Source: Zobellia uliginosa
GTDB lineage: Bacteria; Bacteroidota; Bacteroidia; Flavobacteriales; Flavobacteriaceae
DNA: 64,000 nt
Direction of reading: 5' to 3'
Assembly (NCBI RefSeq): GCF_018860745.1
Contig: NZ_JAHKPY010000012.1
Coordinates: 1 to 64,000, forward strand
The first letter of the stretch is position 1. Each line of letters starts with the position of its first letter. Below, in pieces: positions 46,944 to 54,580 of the stretch. A program made the translations under genes and the position numbers. The notes under the pieces were generated by a model. The model made no database searches. It was not told where the DNA came from and saw only the letters and a list, made by a program, of their open reading frames with translations.

Positions 46944-47816
46944 ATGAATTACCTCATTGTACAAATCGCGTTACTTTTCACTTTATCTCTTTGTCATGCA
47001 TATATATTTTCTAAACGAATAAGCTTTAGATTAGTTCCACTTTTTGCTTTTTACAATAACAACACTCAGTATACTCAAAATGCTCCTGTCCTCCATAAGC
47101 CGACTGATAACTTGCGCATTTTATTAACAGTAGTTTTTTTTCTATGCCCGTTAATTCTTTACAAATGCTTAATTAATAGTTCGATTGAAAATGTAGTCTT
47201 TGCTTATTGCTCAACCACAGTAATAGTTATAATATCTACAATTGGCTTAATTATCAGTATTCGTAAACTCAGCACTAAGAGCTTTTTCCACAAATCAGAA
47301 TGTATTCCAAATAAAACTAACGAGATAAAAATACAGAACGGGAAACCACATAAAAATTACCTGACATTACCTGAAGAAAATTTAAAACAAAATTTAAACA
47401 AAACAGATATTTCGAATAAGCGATTATCTAATAAGGCAAGAAAACCCAACCTTGAACTTTTTGAGAGCTTACTAATGAAATTGCCAAATTTTGAAAACTA
47501 TATTCCAGAACACAGACAGTTCAAATATTCTTCTCTTAAAACATCAAAAAACACTATTCCATCCGAAAAACAAACGTGGTTTATTTTTATCGTATGTTTC
47601 TTTGAGGAAATAATTAAAACATCAAAATATTCTGCCAGGTTGAATGGATATTATTATGAATCGATTAATCGTCAATTCTTTCTAGATTCAGAACCAATTG
47701 TGCGCCAAAACTGGAATGATTTTAAAAAAGAATATATTTTGGACTACGGTATTGATGATTTAAAATCAACTGACTTTTACATTGAATTAAAGCAGTTTAT
47801 GAAAAAAAACATTTAA
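46944..47816 (+). CDS. Membrane protein of unknown function in the integrated element
   Basis: A 290-residue protein with three hydrophobic segments: the N-terminal one (LIVQIALLFTLSLCHAYIF), one near 60-75 and one near 82-105 (VIVIISTIGLIISI). A lysine/asparagine-rich cytoplasmic linker follows, then a C-terminal helical domain (TWFIFIVCFFEEIIKTSKYS ... LKQFMKKN). The C-terminal part loosely recalls RteC-like accessory proteins of Bacteroidota mobile elements, but I cannot assign it. Very AT-rich coding, unlike the chromosomal genes upstream. Confidence 0.6.
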   Translation: MNYLIVQIALLFTLSLCHAYIFSKRISFRLVPLFAFYNNNTQYTQNAPVLHKPTDNLRILLTVVFFLCPLILYKCLINSSIENVVFAYCSTTVIVIISTIGLIISIRKLSTKSFFHKSECIPNKTNEIKIQNGKPHKNYLTLPEENLKQNLNKTDISNKRLSNKARKPNLELFESLLMKLPNFENYIPEHRQFKYSSLKTSKNTIPSEKQTWFIFIVCFFEEIIKTSKYSARLNGYYYESINRQFFLDSEPIVRQNWNDFKKEYILDYGIDDLKSTDFYIELKQFMKKNI

Positions 47817-47889
47817 TTGTAAGCCATGTCAGGCATGTAAATATTACTTATTTGCAGTTTTGGGATATCGAATTCTAAAACATGTAAAT

Positions 47890-48180
47890 ATGAGCACCTA
47901 CACAGACCCTTTCTTAAGTATTCATAACAAACTCGCTAAACTTACCGAGCTAGTATTGGAGATTAAAAATGCTCCTAAAGAAGATTATTCTACAAAGTAC
48001 TACACCAGACAAGAAGCAGCGGATATATGTCGAAGCTCTGTTCAATCCATTGACAACTATATAAAGTATGGATGGATTGAAGCTGAAGATTTCGGACCTG
48101 CAAAAAAGTTGATTCATCACTTCCAGATTTTCAACGAGGACAATTCCATCAAACAATTCAAATATAAAAGAAGAGCATAG
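47890..48180 (+). CDS. Small helix-turn-helix DNA-binding protein (excisionase/MerR-like)
   Basis: About 96 residues from the ATG at 47890 (MSTYTDPFLSIHNKLAKLTE); an in-frame ATG at 47860 adds ten residues and has no better signal. After a helical N-terminal segment comes the winged-helix-like stretch YYTRQEAADICRSSVQSIDN followed by YIKYGWIEAEDFG, the pattern of HTH_17/excisionase-like proteins that often accompany integrases, rep or mob genes in Bacteroidota. It may control excision or rep transcription. It precedes the rep gene by 82 bases. Confidence 0.75.
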   Translation: MSTYTDPFLSIHNKLAKLTELVLEIKNAPKEDYSTKYYTRQEAADICRSSVQSIDNYIKYGWIEAEDFGPAKKLIHHFQIFNEDNSIKQFKYKRRA

Positions 48181-48262
48181 AACAGTTGTTTTATGCTCAA
48201 TGAAATAACTACCAAAGCATAAAAACTGATTCTTAGCCATTAAAATATTTCATTTTAAGAGC

Positions 48263-49354
48263 ATGGAGTTACGAAATAAACAGCTGAATCAAGCAAACTT
48301 TTTTACTAGAAGTCTTTTCAAGTTAGATAAAGAAATACATAAAGACATTGTTTATCTAATTCAAAGTAAAATAGATTTTTTTGGTAAACCCAAAAGTGTT
48401 ATTAAAATTTCACTCAACGATTATATTGATGCAAAAAACACTTCAAAAAACAACACATATTCATTTTCAGAATTTTACAAATTTACTAATGAAGTTAAAA
48501 ATGTGGGAGGAGCTTTTTACAATAAAATTGATAGGTCTTTTATCGCATTTAATATCGTCGACAATGTTCAAGTAGATCCTGACAGTCCTGATACGTTAAA
48601 GATAGAATTAGCTCGTTTTGGAAAAATCTTCTTCTACAAAGAAAGACTTATTCAGTACATCAATGAAATAACACCTTCTGGAAAAATTCAAAAACAAAAA
48701 GGGTTTACTCAAATTGAAAACTCTGTATTCAAAATTCGGGGAGCCAGACGAAAAAAATTTTACGAAATACTATCGCAATTTAAGAATACTGGATATTGCA
48801 TAATAGCCGTAATAGAGCTTAAAATGATTTTAGGATATATAGAAATCATAGACAAAGAATTGAAAACAACTCTAACCCCTGAAGACCAGCTCAAACTTAT
48901 TTTTATCCCTGAAAAAAACTATGAGTTTAAAGACAAACAACCCAAGTTTAGCTATTTCGAAAGAGACTTTTTAAAGCCAGCAATTCAATGGATAAACTCA
49001 GAAAAATGTAAGGATATTAAAGAATTAAGAATAAATAGAAAATTTAAAAAAGGTAGAAGAATATCTCATATTGAATTTCAATTTAAACCTTTAAAGCATG
49101 AGCTCAACAAAGAAGAGCTAAGCTGCTTAGAGTTTTTCAAAGGACTTGGACTAGATGAAACTCAAGTCATTTATTTAATTAATAGAATTGGTTCAGGGGA
49201 GATGAAAAAAAGATGGATGGAAAACATCCAGAGAAGTACATTCGGCCAAAATCAAACCGCGAAATATTACGATAAAGTTAAACAGAGCGAAATAAAAAAC
49301 ATATCAGGTTTTTTATATAAGAATCTATTTAAGGAGCTAAATAAAATATCATGA
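48263..49354 (+). CDS. Rep_3-family plasmid replication initiator (RepB/RepE type)
   Basis: A 363-residue protein with two winged-helix domains of the Rep_3 family. The N-terminal domain spans NQANFFTRSLFKLDKEIHKD to YINEI, and the C-terminal one carries the family core FERDFLKPAIQWINSEKCKD, IKELRINRKFKKGRRISH and IEFQFK. Rep_3 proteins bind iterons and melt the plasmid origin. Nine iterons lie directly after the gene, which strongly supports the call. The coding sequence is about 30% GC, far below its neighbours. Tail residues beyond the second domain (HELNKEELSCLEFFKGLGLD) are common in Bacteroidota members. Confidence 0.88.
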   Translation: MELRNKQLNQANFFTRSLFKLDKEIHKDIVYLIQSKIDFFGKPKSVIKISLNDYIDAKNTSKNNTYSFSEFYKFTNEVKNVGGAFYNKIDRSFIAFNIVDNVQVDPDSPDTLKIELARFGKIFFYKERLIQYINEITPSGKIQKQKGFTQIENSVFKIRGARRKKFYEILSQFKNTGYCIIAVIELKMILGYIEIIDKELKTTLTPEDQLKLIFIPEKNYEFKDKQPKFSYFERDFLKPAIQWINSEKCKDIKELRINRKFKKGRRISHIEFQFKPLKHELNKEELSCLEFFKGLGLDETQVIYLINRIGSGEMKKRWMENIQRSTFGQNQTAKYYDKVKQSEIKNISGFLYKNLFKELNKIS

Positions 49355-49399
49355 TAACAACTTTGGCGAAAACTGAAATACTTACTCATCACTCACTTC

Positions 49400-49625
49400 T
49401 TAAGGATACAGCCTCACCTATTAAGGATGTACCCTCACCTATTAAGGATATGCACTCACTTATTAAGGATGTACCCTCACCTATTAAGGACGCAGCCTCA
49501 CTTTTGATAAAAATCAGCAAAATTTTACCTCACTCATTAAGGATGTACCCTCACCTATTAAGGATACACCCTCCCCCTTCATTAAGGATGCACCCTCACT
49601 TTTCATTAAGGATACACCCTCATAC
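49400..49625 (+). repeat. iteron array: nine TTAAGGAT-type repeats, probable replication origin
   Basis: Nine copies of TTAAGGATryaCCCTCA start at 49400, 49421, 49442, 49463, 49484, 49537, 49558, 49582 and 49606. The first five are exactly 21 bases apart; the later ones are 53, 21, 24 and 24 apart. Directly behind a Rep_3 gene, this is the expected layout of an iteron origin (oriV). An A-rich stretch follows (49680-49740) that could be the melting region. The fifth copy has C for T at its last core base. Confidence 0.9.
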
Positions 49626-49752
49626 ATTTATCTGTGAGCCCTTTGAAATAAAGGCTTCAGAGCATACTAAAATACTACTGTAAAAAAATGAAAATGGAAA
49701 AAAAACAGAAGTTAAAACAGCAATAAATATTTGCTGGTCAAAAATAAAAGAA

Positions 49753-50586
49753 ATGAATTGCCAAAAAGCTAAAAAAATAGACATGGTTTCATATTTAAAA
49801 AAACTTGGCTTTGAACCTCAAAAGACAAGGGGATATGACAAATGGTACATATCGCCATTTCGAGGAGAAAAAATTGCTTCGTTTAAAATTAATACTAATA
49901 AAAACTGCTGGTACGATTATGGTACAGGATCCCGTGGCACAATTATTGATTTTTTGCAAAAATTTTACAGGTGTTCTATTTCCGAAGTTTTGCAAAAACT
50001 TTCAAGCGACACCTTCTCTTTTCACCAGCAACCAAGTTTTAAACACATATACGATACCAAAATACATATTACTTCTGTATTTGATATTCAGCATTTAGGA
50101 CTTATAGATTATTTAAATCAAAGGAGAATACCTTTAAAAATTGCGAGAAAAATATGTAAAGAAGTACACTATTCAAATCATTCAAAAGAATATTTTTCAA
50201 TTGGTATTGAGAACATTTCCGGAGGATATGATCTGAGAAATAAATACTTCAAATCAGGTTCTTCACCTAAGGATATCTCCATAATTCAAAATGGACATAA
50301 TTCTCTGGTGGTCACTGAGGGTATGTTTGATATGCTCTCTTTAATGTCGCTAGATAGTTCAATATTACAAAAGGCGGACTTATTAATCCTAAATTCTTGT
50401 TCTTTCGCCAGCAAATTAAATGCCTATACAGACAAGTACAACATCATAAATCTCTATTTAGACCAAGATGAAACAGGCCGTACAATCACTGAAAAATTCG
50501 TAACCAAAGAACTCAATTATCATGACTGTTCAAGTTTTTACCAAGGCTATAATGACTTGAACGAATGGTGGGTTGAGCAAAAATAA
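49753..50586 (+). CDS. Toprim primase-like protein of a mobile element
   Basis: A 277-residue protein combining a CHC2-like N-terminal domain and a Toprim domain. In the first, the order of DnaG is kept (YDKWYISPFRGEKIASFKIN, then CWYDYGTGSRGTIIDFLQKF) but three of the four zinc ligands are replaced (Cys to Ser, His to Arg, Cys to Asp). The Toprim part has LVVTEGMFDMLSLMSLD (catalytic Glu) and NLYLDQDETGRT (DxD). This form is common on Bacteroidota mobilisable plasmids and transposons next to mob genes. It may prime transferred single strands; activity unproven. Confidence 0.85.
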   Translation: MNCQKAKKIDMVSYLKKLGFEPQKTRGYDKWYISPFRGEKIASFKINTNKNCWYDYGTGSRGTIIDFLQKFYRCSISEVLQKLSSDTFSFHQQPSFKHIYDTKIHITSVFDIQHLGLIDYLNQRRIPLKIARKICKEVHYSNHSKEYFSIGIENISGGYDLRNKYFKSGSSPKDISIIQNGHNSLVVTEGMFDMLSLMSLDSSILQKADLLILNSCSFASKLNAYTDKYNIINLYLDQDETGRTITEKFVTKELNYHDCSSFYQGYNDLNEWWVEQK

Positions 50587-50677
50587 AAAAATGATTTTGA
50601 GTAAGAGTTCAAGATGTGTGTGCTGGGCCCACAATCTTGATTTTTCTCCCGATGGTCGCAAAATAAAAAAAGAACCA

Positions 50678-50983
50678 ATGAAGAAAAAAGAAAGAGTTGT
50701 CACCAAGTTCAGAAGTACGATTTACGAGAAAAAGCTTTTGAAAATAAAAGCTAAAAAATCGGGACTCTCCCTCAGTGAATTTTGTTTTAGGGCAGCATTT
50801 AATAAAGAAATTACTGCACGCCTTACAGATGAAGAAATAGAGGTATATAAAATGCTTTCAACCTATAGTCGCAATTTCACTCTGATAGGCAATATGTACC
50901 GTAAACAGAATCCAAAACTAACTACAGAAGTTTATGCCTTGGCCAAAGAAATAAAAGAACACTTAAACAATTTCAAAAAATGA
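50678..50983 (+). CDS. MobC-like mobilisation accessory protein
   Basis: About 101 residues from the ATG at 50678 (MKKKERVVTKFRSTIYEKKL). Alternative in-frame starts at 50591 (ATG) and 50573 (TTG) would add an odd cysteine-bearing leader (SSRCVCWAHNLDF). The ribbon-helix-helix-like core is VVTKFRSTIYEKKLLKIKAK, then KSGLSLSEFCFRAAFNKEIT, as in MobC/MbpA relaxosome proteins that open the nicking site for the relaxase. Its stop overlaps the relaxase start (ATGA), so the two are translationally coupled. Confidence 0.82.
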   Translation: MKKKERVVTKFRSTIYEKKLLKIKAKKSGLSLSEFCFRAAFNKEITARLTDEEIEVYKMLSTYSRNFTLIGNMYRKQNPKLTTEVYALAKEIKEHLNNFKK

Positions 50984-51831
50984 TTGGTAAAGGAAAATCT
51001 ATCTCACATACTAGTGCCTCCATGGCTTATGGATGGAACCAAGAAAAAAGCGCTATTGTAGTTTTGAAAGAATATTTAGCCGGCAATACCCCTGAAGAGC
51101 TAACTAGGGAATTTCAAATCATTCAGGACATGAATGAAAATTGCAAAAAGAATACTCTCAGCTTTGTTTTAAGTCCAACCATAGAAGATGGCAAAAAGTT
51201 GAAAAAAAAGGAACTCGGTGACATAGCAACAAAGTTTCTAGCTCGGATGAATTTGAACAACCGTCAAGCTATAGCTTTCGTTCACAAAGACAAAGCACAC
51301 ACCCATATTCATTTGTACGTAAATAGAATTGATTTTAAAGGTAAAGCCTACCTTGACGGATTTATAGGAAAACGAAGTATCGAAGCAGCTAGACAGGTTG
51401 CATTAGAAATGAACTTAAAAACCGCTCAAGAAATTCAAGTGAAAAAGCTTAATTCTCTTAAACAAATAAGGAGAGAAATACACAATTTAAACGAACAGGT
51501 ATTAAGGAAAAACTCGCCTAAAACCCTTAACGATTATATTAAGAAGATGAAACTGAAAGGTATTGATGTAATCCCCAGTATAAACAAAGCTAATAAACTT
51601 CAAGGATTCAGATTTAAATATAAAAACATCAGCTTAAAGGGCAGTGAAATACATCGGTCTATGTCCGGTGGAAAAATCACAAATACTATAGCAGAAAATG
51701 GTCATATACTACAGAATGGAAGCAAGACGATTATAATTTCAAACAAAGTGGTTGAAATAGGTGCAAAGTTCGCTACAAATATTAAACAGCAATCCAATCA
51801 ACAATCAGCTAATAAAGGACTAAATATATAA
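50980..51831 (+). CDS. Relaxase/mobilisation nuclease (MobA/MbpB type)
   Basis: A 283-residue relaxase of the MOBP/MobA-like Bacteroidota type. It nicks the transfer origin and pilots one DNA strand. The histidine triad is intact: FVHKDKAHTHIHLYVNRID. The likely catalytic tyrosine lies in the N-terminal part (SMAYGWN, KEYLAG). The C-terminal ~120 residues contain TLNDYIKKMKLKGIDVIPSI and GFRFKYKNISLKGSEIHRSM, typical of the family. It is compact, like those of small mobilisable plasmids that rely on a helper conjugation machine; no type IV secretion genes are in the window. Confidence 0.9.
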   Translation: MIGKGKSISHTSASMAYGWNQEKSAIVVLKEYLAGNTPEELTREFQIIQDMNENCKKNTLSFVLSPTIEDGKKLKKKELGDIATKFLARMNLNNRQAIAFVHKDKAHTHIHLYVNRIDFKGKAYLDGFIGKRSIEAARQVALEMNLKTAQEIQVKKLNSLKQIRREIHNLNEQVLRKNSPKTLNDYIKKMKLKGIDVIPSINKANKLQGFRFKYKNISLKGSEIHRSMSGGKITNTIAENGHILQNGSKTIIISNKVVEIGAKFATNIKQQSNQQSANKGLNI

Positions 51832-51833
51832 CC

Positions 51834-52283
51834 ATGGCAAAAATTGACGACATAGCGGAATTACTAGTAGAGGAATTAAGCGATTTCAAGCTGCAACTGG
51901 AAAAAATGAAGCAACTCTCTAATGAACTCAAAATGACTCAGCTATCACCAGATATGACCGAAATGAGTTCGATTTTGAATTCGTTTGTAAAATGCCAAGA
52001 CATTGTTCTTAGAGAACAACATACTAAAGTATCGCAATTAACTAAAAATCTGTCCAAGTCAAATCATTATCCAAGATGGTTACTAGTACTAATAAGTTCC
52101 GTATTACTATTCACCTTTTGTTTGTTAAGCTATTCAATTTACGAGATAAAAACAAGTTCTGACGCTAACCTTAATAACTATGTTAAAGGTCAAAAAGAAG
52201 CAATGCATCACTTTAATAAGTTTTTTGAAGAGAATCCAGAGGCCAAGGATAAATACTTAAAATGGAACACGAACAGAAACTAG
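51834..52283 (+). CDS. mob-associated coiled-coil membrane protein
   Basis: A 149-residue protein starting 2 bases after the relaxase stop. Residues 1-75 are helical with coiled-coil character (ELLVEELSDFKLQLEKMKQL), one membrane segment follows (WLLVLISSVLLFTFCLLSYS, about residue 82-101), and a short charged C-terminus. Proteins of this layout regularly follow the relaxase gene in Bacteroidota mobilisation operons. A coupling role at the membrane is inference. Confidence 0.75.
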   Translation: MAKIDDIAELLVEELSDFKLQLEKMKQLSNELKMTQLSPDMTEMSSILNSFVKCQDIVLREQHTKVSQLTKNLSKSNHYPRWLLVLISSVLLFTFCLLSYSIYEIKTSSDANLNNYVKGQKEAMHHFNKFFEENPEAKDKYLKWNTNRN

Positions 52284-52285
52284 GT

Positions 52286-52870
52286 ATGGCAAAAATTATA
52301 CTAATTACCCATCAAAAAGGTGGCGTAGGTAAAAGCACCTTGACTTTTAATTTGGCACAAAATCTAAGTGAACATTCCAAAGTAGCTATTTTAGACATGG
52401 ATATTCAAGGAAGTTTGGCTCAAATTTCTAATATGGTAGAGTCTTTTGAAATAACTACGAACCAAAATATATTAACGGAAAACCAGGAATTGGATTTTGT
52501 TTTTGTTGATACCCCTCCGTACCTATCAAAACAACTAAAATCATTGCTACAAGCAGCAGATTTAATTTTGATTCCAACTAAAGCCGGCATCCTAGACCTT
52601 TTAGCTATTGATAGCACTATCAGCCTAATAGCAGAGCAAGGAAAAGAAACTAATAGTATGATTGTCTTGAACATGACCAAGCCAAATACCACTCTTACCG
52701 ACGATATTCTTAAAAGCCTATCAACATATAATATAAAAATAGCTCAAACTAAAATAAGCGACTTGGTAGCGTTCACAAGATCTACCTTGTTACATGGAGT
52801 TTTAGACAACAATAAGGCACAAAAACAAATGGATAGCTTAACAAAAGAAGTTTTGACTTCACTTTTATAA
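52286..52870 (+). CDS. ParA-family partition ATPase
   Basis: About 194 residues from the ATG at 52286, which follows the upstream stop directly; an in-frame ATG at 52262 would overlap it. Deviant Walker A THQKGGVGKST, the A' motif DMDIQGSLAQ and the B motif FVFVDTPPY define a small ParA/MinD-type ATPase. It segregates plasmid copies by binding non-specific DNA. A small ribbon-helix-helix protein gene follows 49 bases later as the likely centromere-binding partner. Typical length for plasmid type Ib ParA. Confidence 0.9.
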   Translation: MAKIILITHQKGGVGKSTLTFNLAQNLSEHSKVAILDMDIQGSLAQISNMVESFEITTNQNILTENQELDFVFVDTPPYLSKQLKSLLQAADLILIPTKAGILDLLAIDSTISLIAEQGKETNSMIVLNMTKPNTTLTDDILKSLSTYNIKIAQTKISDLVAFTRSTLLHGVLDNNKAQKQMDSLTKEVLTSLL

Positions 52871-52919
52871 ATCTATAATTATATAAATATAGAACTGTAT
52901 AATCATATATAACGATATT

Positions 52920-53153
52920 ATGGCAAAATCAGAGTTTGACAGTTTGATAGCCCAAGCAAGGGCTTCCCAACCTAAGAAAACGATTCAAAAAATTGTTCCT
53001 GAAAAAATACAATCGAATAACGAAAAGCAATTTTCCTTTTATATTGACAAAAACATTTTAAAGCAATTAAAATCTAGAGCCATCGAAGAGGATAGAAGCC
53101 TTAAAGCCATCATCAACGAGAGCATTCTTAATTACCTAAAGAAACCAAGGTAG
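52920..53153 (+). CDS. Small ribbon-helix-helix protein, probable ParA partner
   Basis: A 77-residue protein. A flexible basic N-terminus (KKTIQKIVPEKIQ) precedes a ribbon-helix-helix core: FSFYIDKNILKQLKSRAIEE then DRSLKAIINESILNYLKK. Small RHH proteins (ParG-like, Omega-like) with a disordered N-terminus that activates ParA are the usual partner of short ParA proteins. The position right after parA supports this; DNA binding site not identified. Confidence 0.75.
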   Translation: MAKSEFDSLIAQARASQPKKTIQKIVPEKIQSNNEKQFSFYIDKNILKQLKSRAIEEDRSLKAIINESILNYLKKPR

Positions 53154-53230
53154 AATTTGGATTCCTTTATTTAAATTTGAACTATTAATAATAAACATTT
53201 TTATAAGGAACATATAAAATCATAAAATAC

Positions 53231-53388
53231 AAAAGCGTTTAGCTTTTGATTTGGTTAGGAAAATCGCCAGTTTTTTTAATTCGCCACAATCAAGACTAAG
53301 ACGCCCACGTTCTGCGTGGGCTGTTCTTGTTTGGCGAATGGGTGTCTGGCGATACCTCCTATACCTACATTTTCAGTTCCACGCTTTT
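53231..53388 (+). other. nested inverted repeats of unknown function
   Basis: A set of stems nests around a central hairpin. Outer arms are AAAAGCG (53231-53237) / CGCTTTT (53382-53388); next TCGCCAG (53264) / CTGGCGA (53346); next ATTCGCCA (53279) / TGGCGAAT (53332); then CAAGA (53291) / TCTTG (53325); innermost GCCCACG (53303) / CGTGGGC (53315) with a 5-base loop. Unpaired spacers separate the stems. The block lies between the parA/RHH genes and a zinc-ribbon gene whose start codon is at 53392. It could be a structured leader RNA, a transfer or single-strand origin, or a folded recombination site. The inner CAAAAGC / GCTTTTG (53230-53248) is a competing hairpin. Confidence 0.75.
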
Positions 53389-53391
53389 TTT

Positions 53392-54273
53392 ATGGAAAAA
53401 AATCACCAGATAGAATTAGTGCTTAATGATAATTTAAGCCTACAAGAACTTGAAATAACGAATCGATACTGGTTTATAGAAGATGGAGTATTTAAAGAAA
53501 CACCGTCTAATATAGGGAGGGAATTCGGTTTGAGGTCTTTTGAAATTTCAACTATAGCAAGAAACGGTTCCTATTTAAATATTACTCAATATTGTTCTGG
53601 TTGCAAATTAAAACAGGAATTAAAAGCTAATTCCATAACCCTAGCAAAGACTTATTTAAAACCTTCATGGACATGTACTACGTGTTTAAAACAAATTGAA
53701 CAAGTTGAATTCGACAGACTAAAAGAAGAAAAGATGCTTGCCCAAAAAAGAAGGTCTAATAAGTTCGTTCAAGCGACAGAAGAGAAAGCTTGGTATAAAT
53801 TCACTAGAACCGAATTAAAGTTGCTAATCCAAATGCTACAAGCCCCATCTACCAAACATTTAATTGAAAAATTAATAGAATTAAAGGAGAAAAAATATTG
53901 GAGTATTTTGCATAGAGCCAATGAATATGGCCTTGTTGACCTAGTAAAAAATAGTAAAAATTACATAATTCAACATTACCCATTGTATAACCTTGAAGAA
54001 CATGTAAAACCCTATTTGGAAGTATCACAAAAAACTCCGAGTTCAACTAAAGAGGAACATTCAAGGATAAGTTTTAGAATGCTAAAAAACAAGAATCGTA
54101 ACTCAGCAGATGACCCTTTAAATAAAGGAGTTATTGTATTAGAAAATGATGTAGTATTTAAAGCGGGAGAACCTCTTTCATACGCTCTTTACGCTAGAGA
54201 AAATGGAGATGTTCACCTGTCGATAACCCCTTCAGACAAGATTGTGAAATATAAGAATTTGACACGCACATAA
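53392..54273 (+). CDS. Unrecognised zinc-ribbon protein behind the nested palindrome
   Basis: About 293 residues from the ATG at 53392; the frame is open further up (to 53251), but that part runs through the inverted repeats and is rich in Arg and Trp, so I take it as non-coding. The protein has a short helical N-terminus with NRYWFIEDGVFKETPSNIGR, a probable zinc ribbon formed by YCSGC and TCTTC (about residues 70-100), a lysine-rich helix, a helical middle (LKLLIQMLQAPSTKHLIEKL, TELKEKK-like) and a C-terminal beta part (VIVLENDVVFKAGEPLSYAL). Family unknown. DNA or RNA binding is inferred from the ribbon. AT-rich like the element upstream. Confidence 0.7.
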   Translation: MEKNHQIELVLNDNLSLQELEITNRYWFIEDGVFKETPSNIGREFGLRSFEISTIARNGSYLNITQYCSGCKLKQELKANSITLAKTYLKPSWTCTTCLKQIEQVEFDRLKEEKMLAQKRRSNKFVQATEEKAWYKFTRTELKLLIQMLQAPSTKHLIEKLIELKEKKYWSILHRANEYGLVDLVKNSKNYIIQHYPLYNLEEHVKPYLEVSQKTPSSTKEEHSRISFRMLKNKNRNSADDPLNKGVIVLENDVVFKAGEPLSYALYARENGDVHLSITPSDKIVKYKNLTRT

Positions 54274-54580
54274 GTTCCGAAACATATAGAAGATATCATT
54301 AGTAAGTGAATGTCTTAAATTTTATAGATATCAAGCTAAGGCAATTAATCAAATCACATAATATATATTTTAAACAAAACGCTAGAACCTTATCTTTCTT
54401 AACCGCACATCTAGTGCGATATTAAAATACTCAGGTCTACAACATGATTTAAAATAATAGAATATTACTGTTATTTTGTATTAATAATACTTTTACATAA
54501 ACCTTGAATGATATAAAATAATATTATAGCAAAGTAATATTAATAAATATGTGATTGTTGATTTATAGTTATATTTAAAC
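54274..54580. other. AT-rich intergenic stretch
   Basis: These 307 bases lie between the zinc-ribbon gene and the SRAP pseudogene. I see runs of A and T but no gene, RNA or clear regulatory site. Confidence 0.4.

Noticed and set aside
49400-49625. CRISPR array
   Set aside because: The period is 21 bases with nearly no unique spacer, and there are no cas genes; an iteron origin fits better.
49351-49683. A 110-codon frame overlapping the rep stop by ATGA
   Set aside because: It runs through the iteron array and its 7-residue repeats (SPIKDVP) merely mirror the 21-base DNA period. The second half changes to a Pro/His-rich repeat when the spacing changes, so selection acts on the DNA, not on a protein.
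53264-53352. Integron attC site
   Set aside because: The architecture is similar, but the RYYYAAC/GTTRRRY core words are missing and no integron integrase is in the window.
53251-53391. N-terminal extension of the zinc-ribbon protein through the palindrome
   Set aside because: The extension would encode SPQSRLRRPRSAWAVLVWRM-like sequence dictated by the inverted repeats; the ATG at 53392 gives a normal start.
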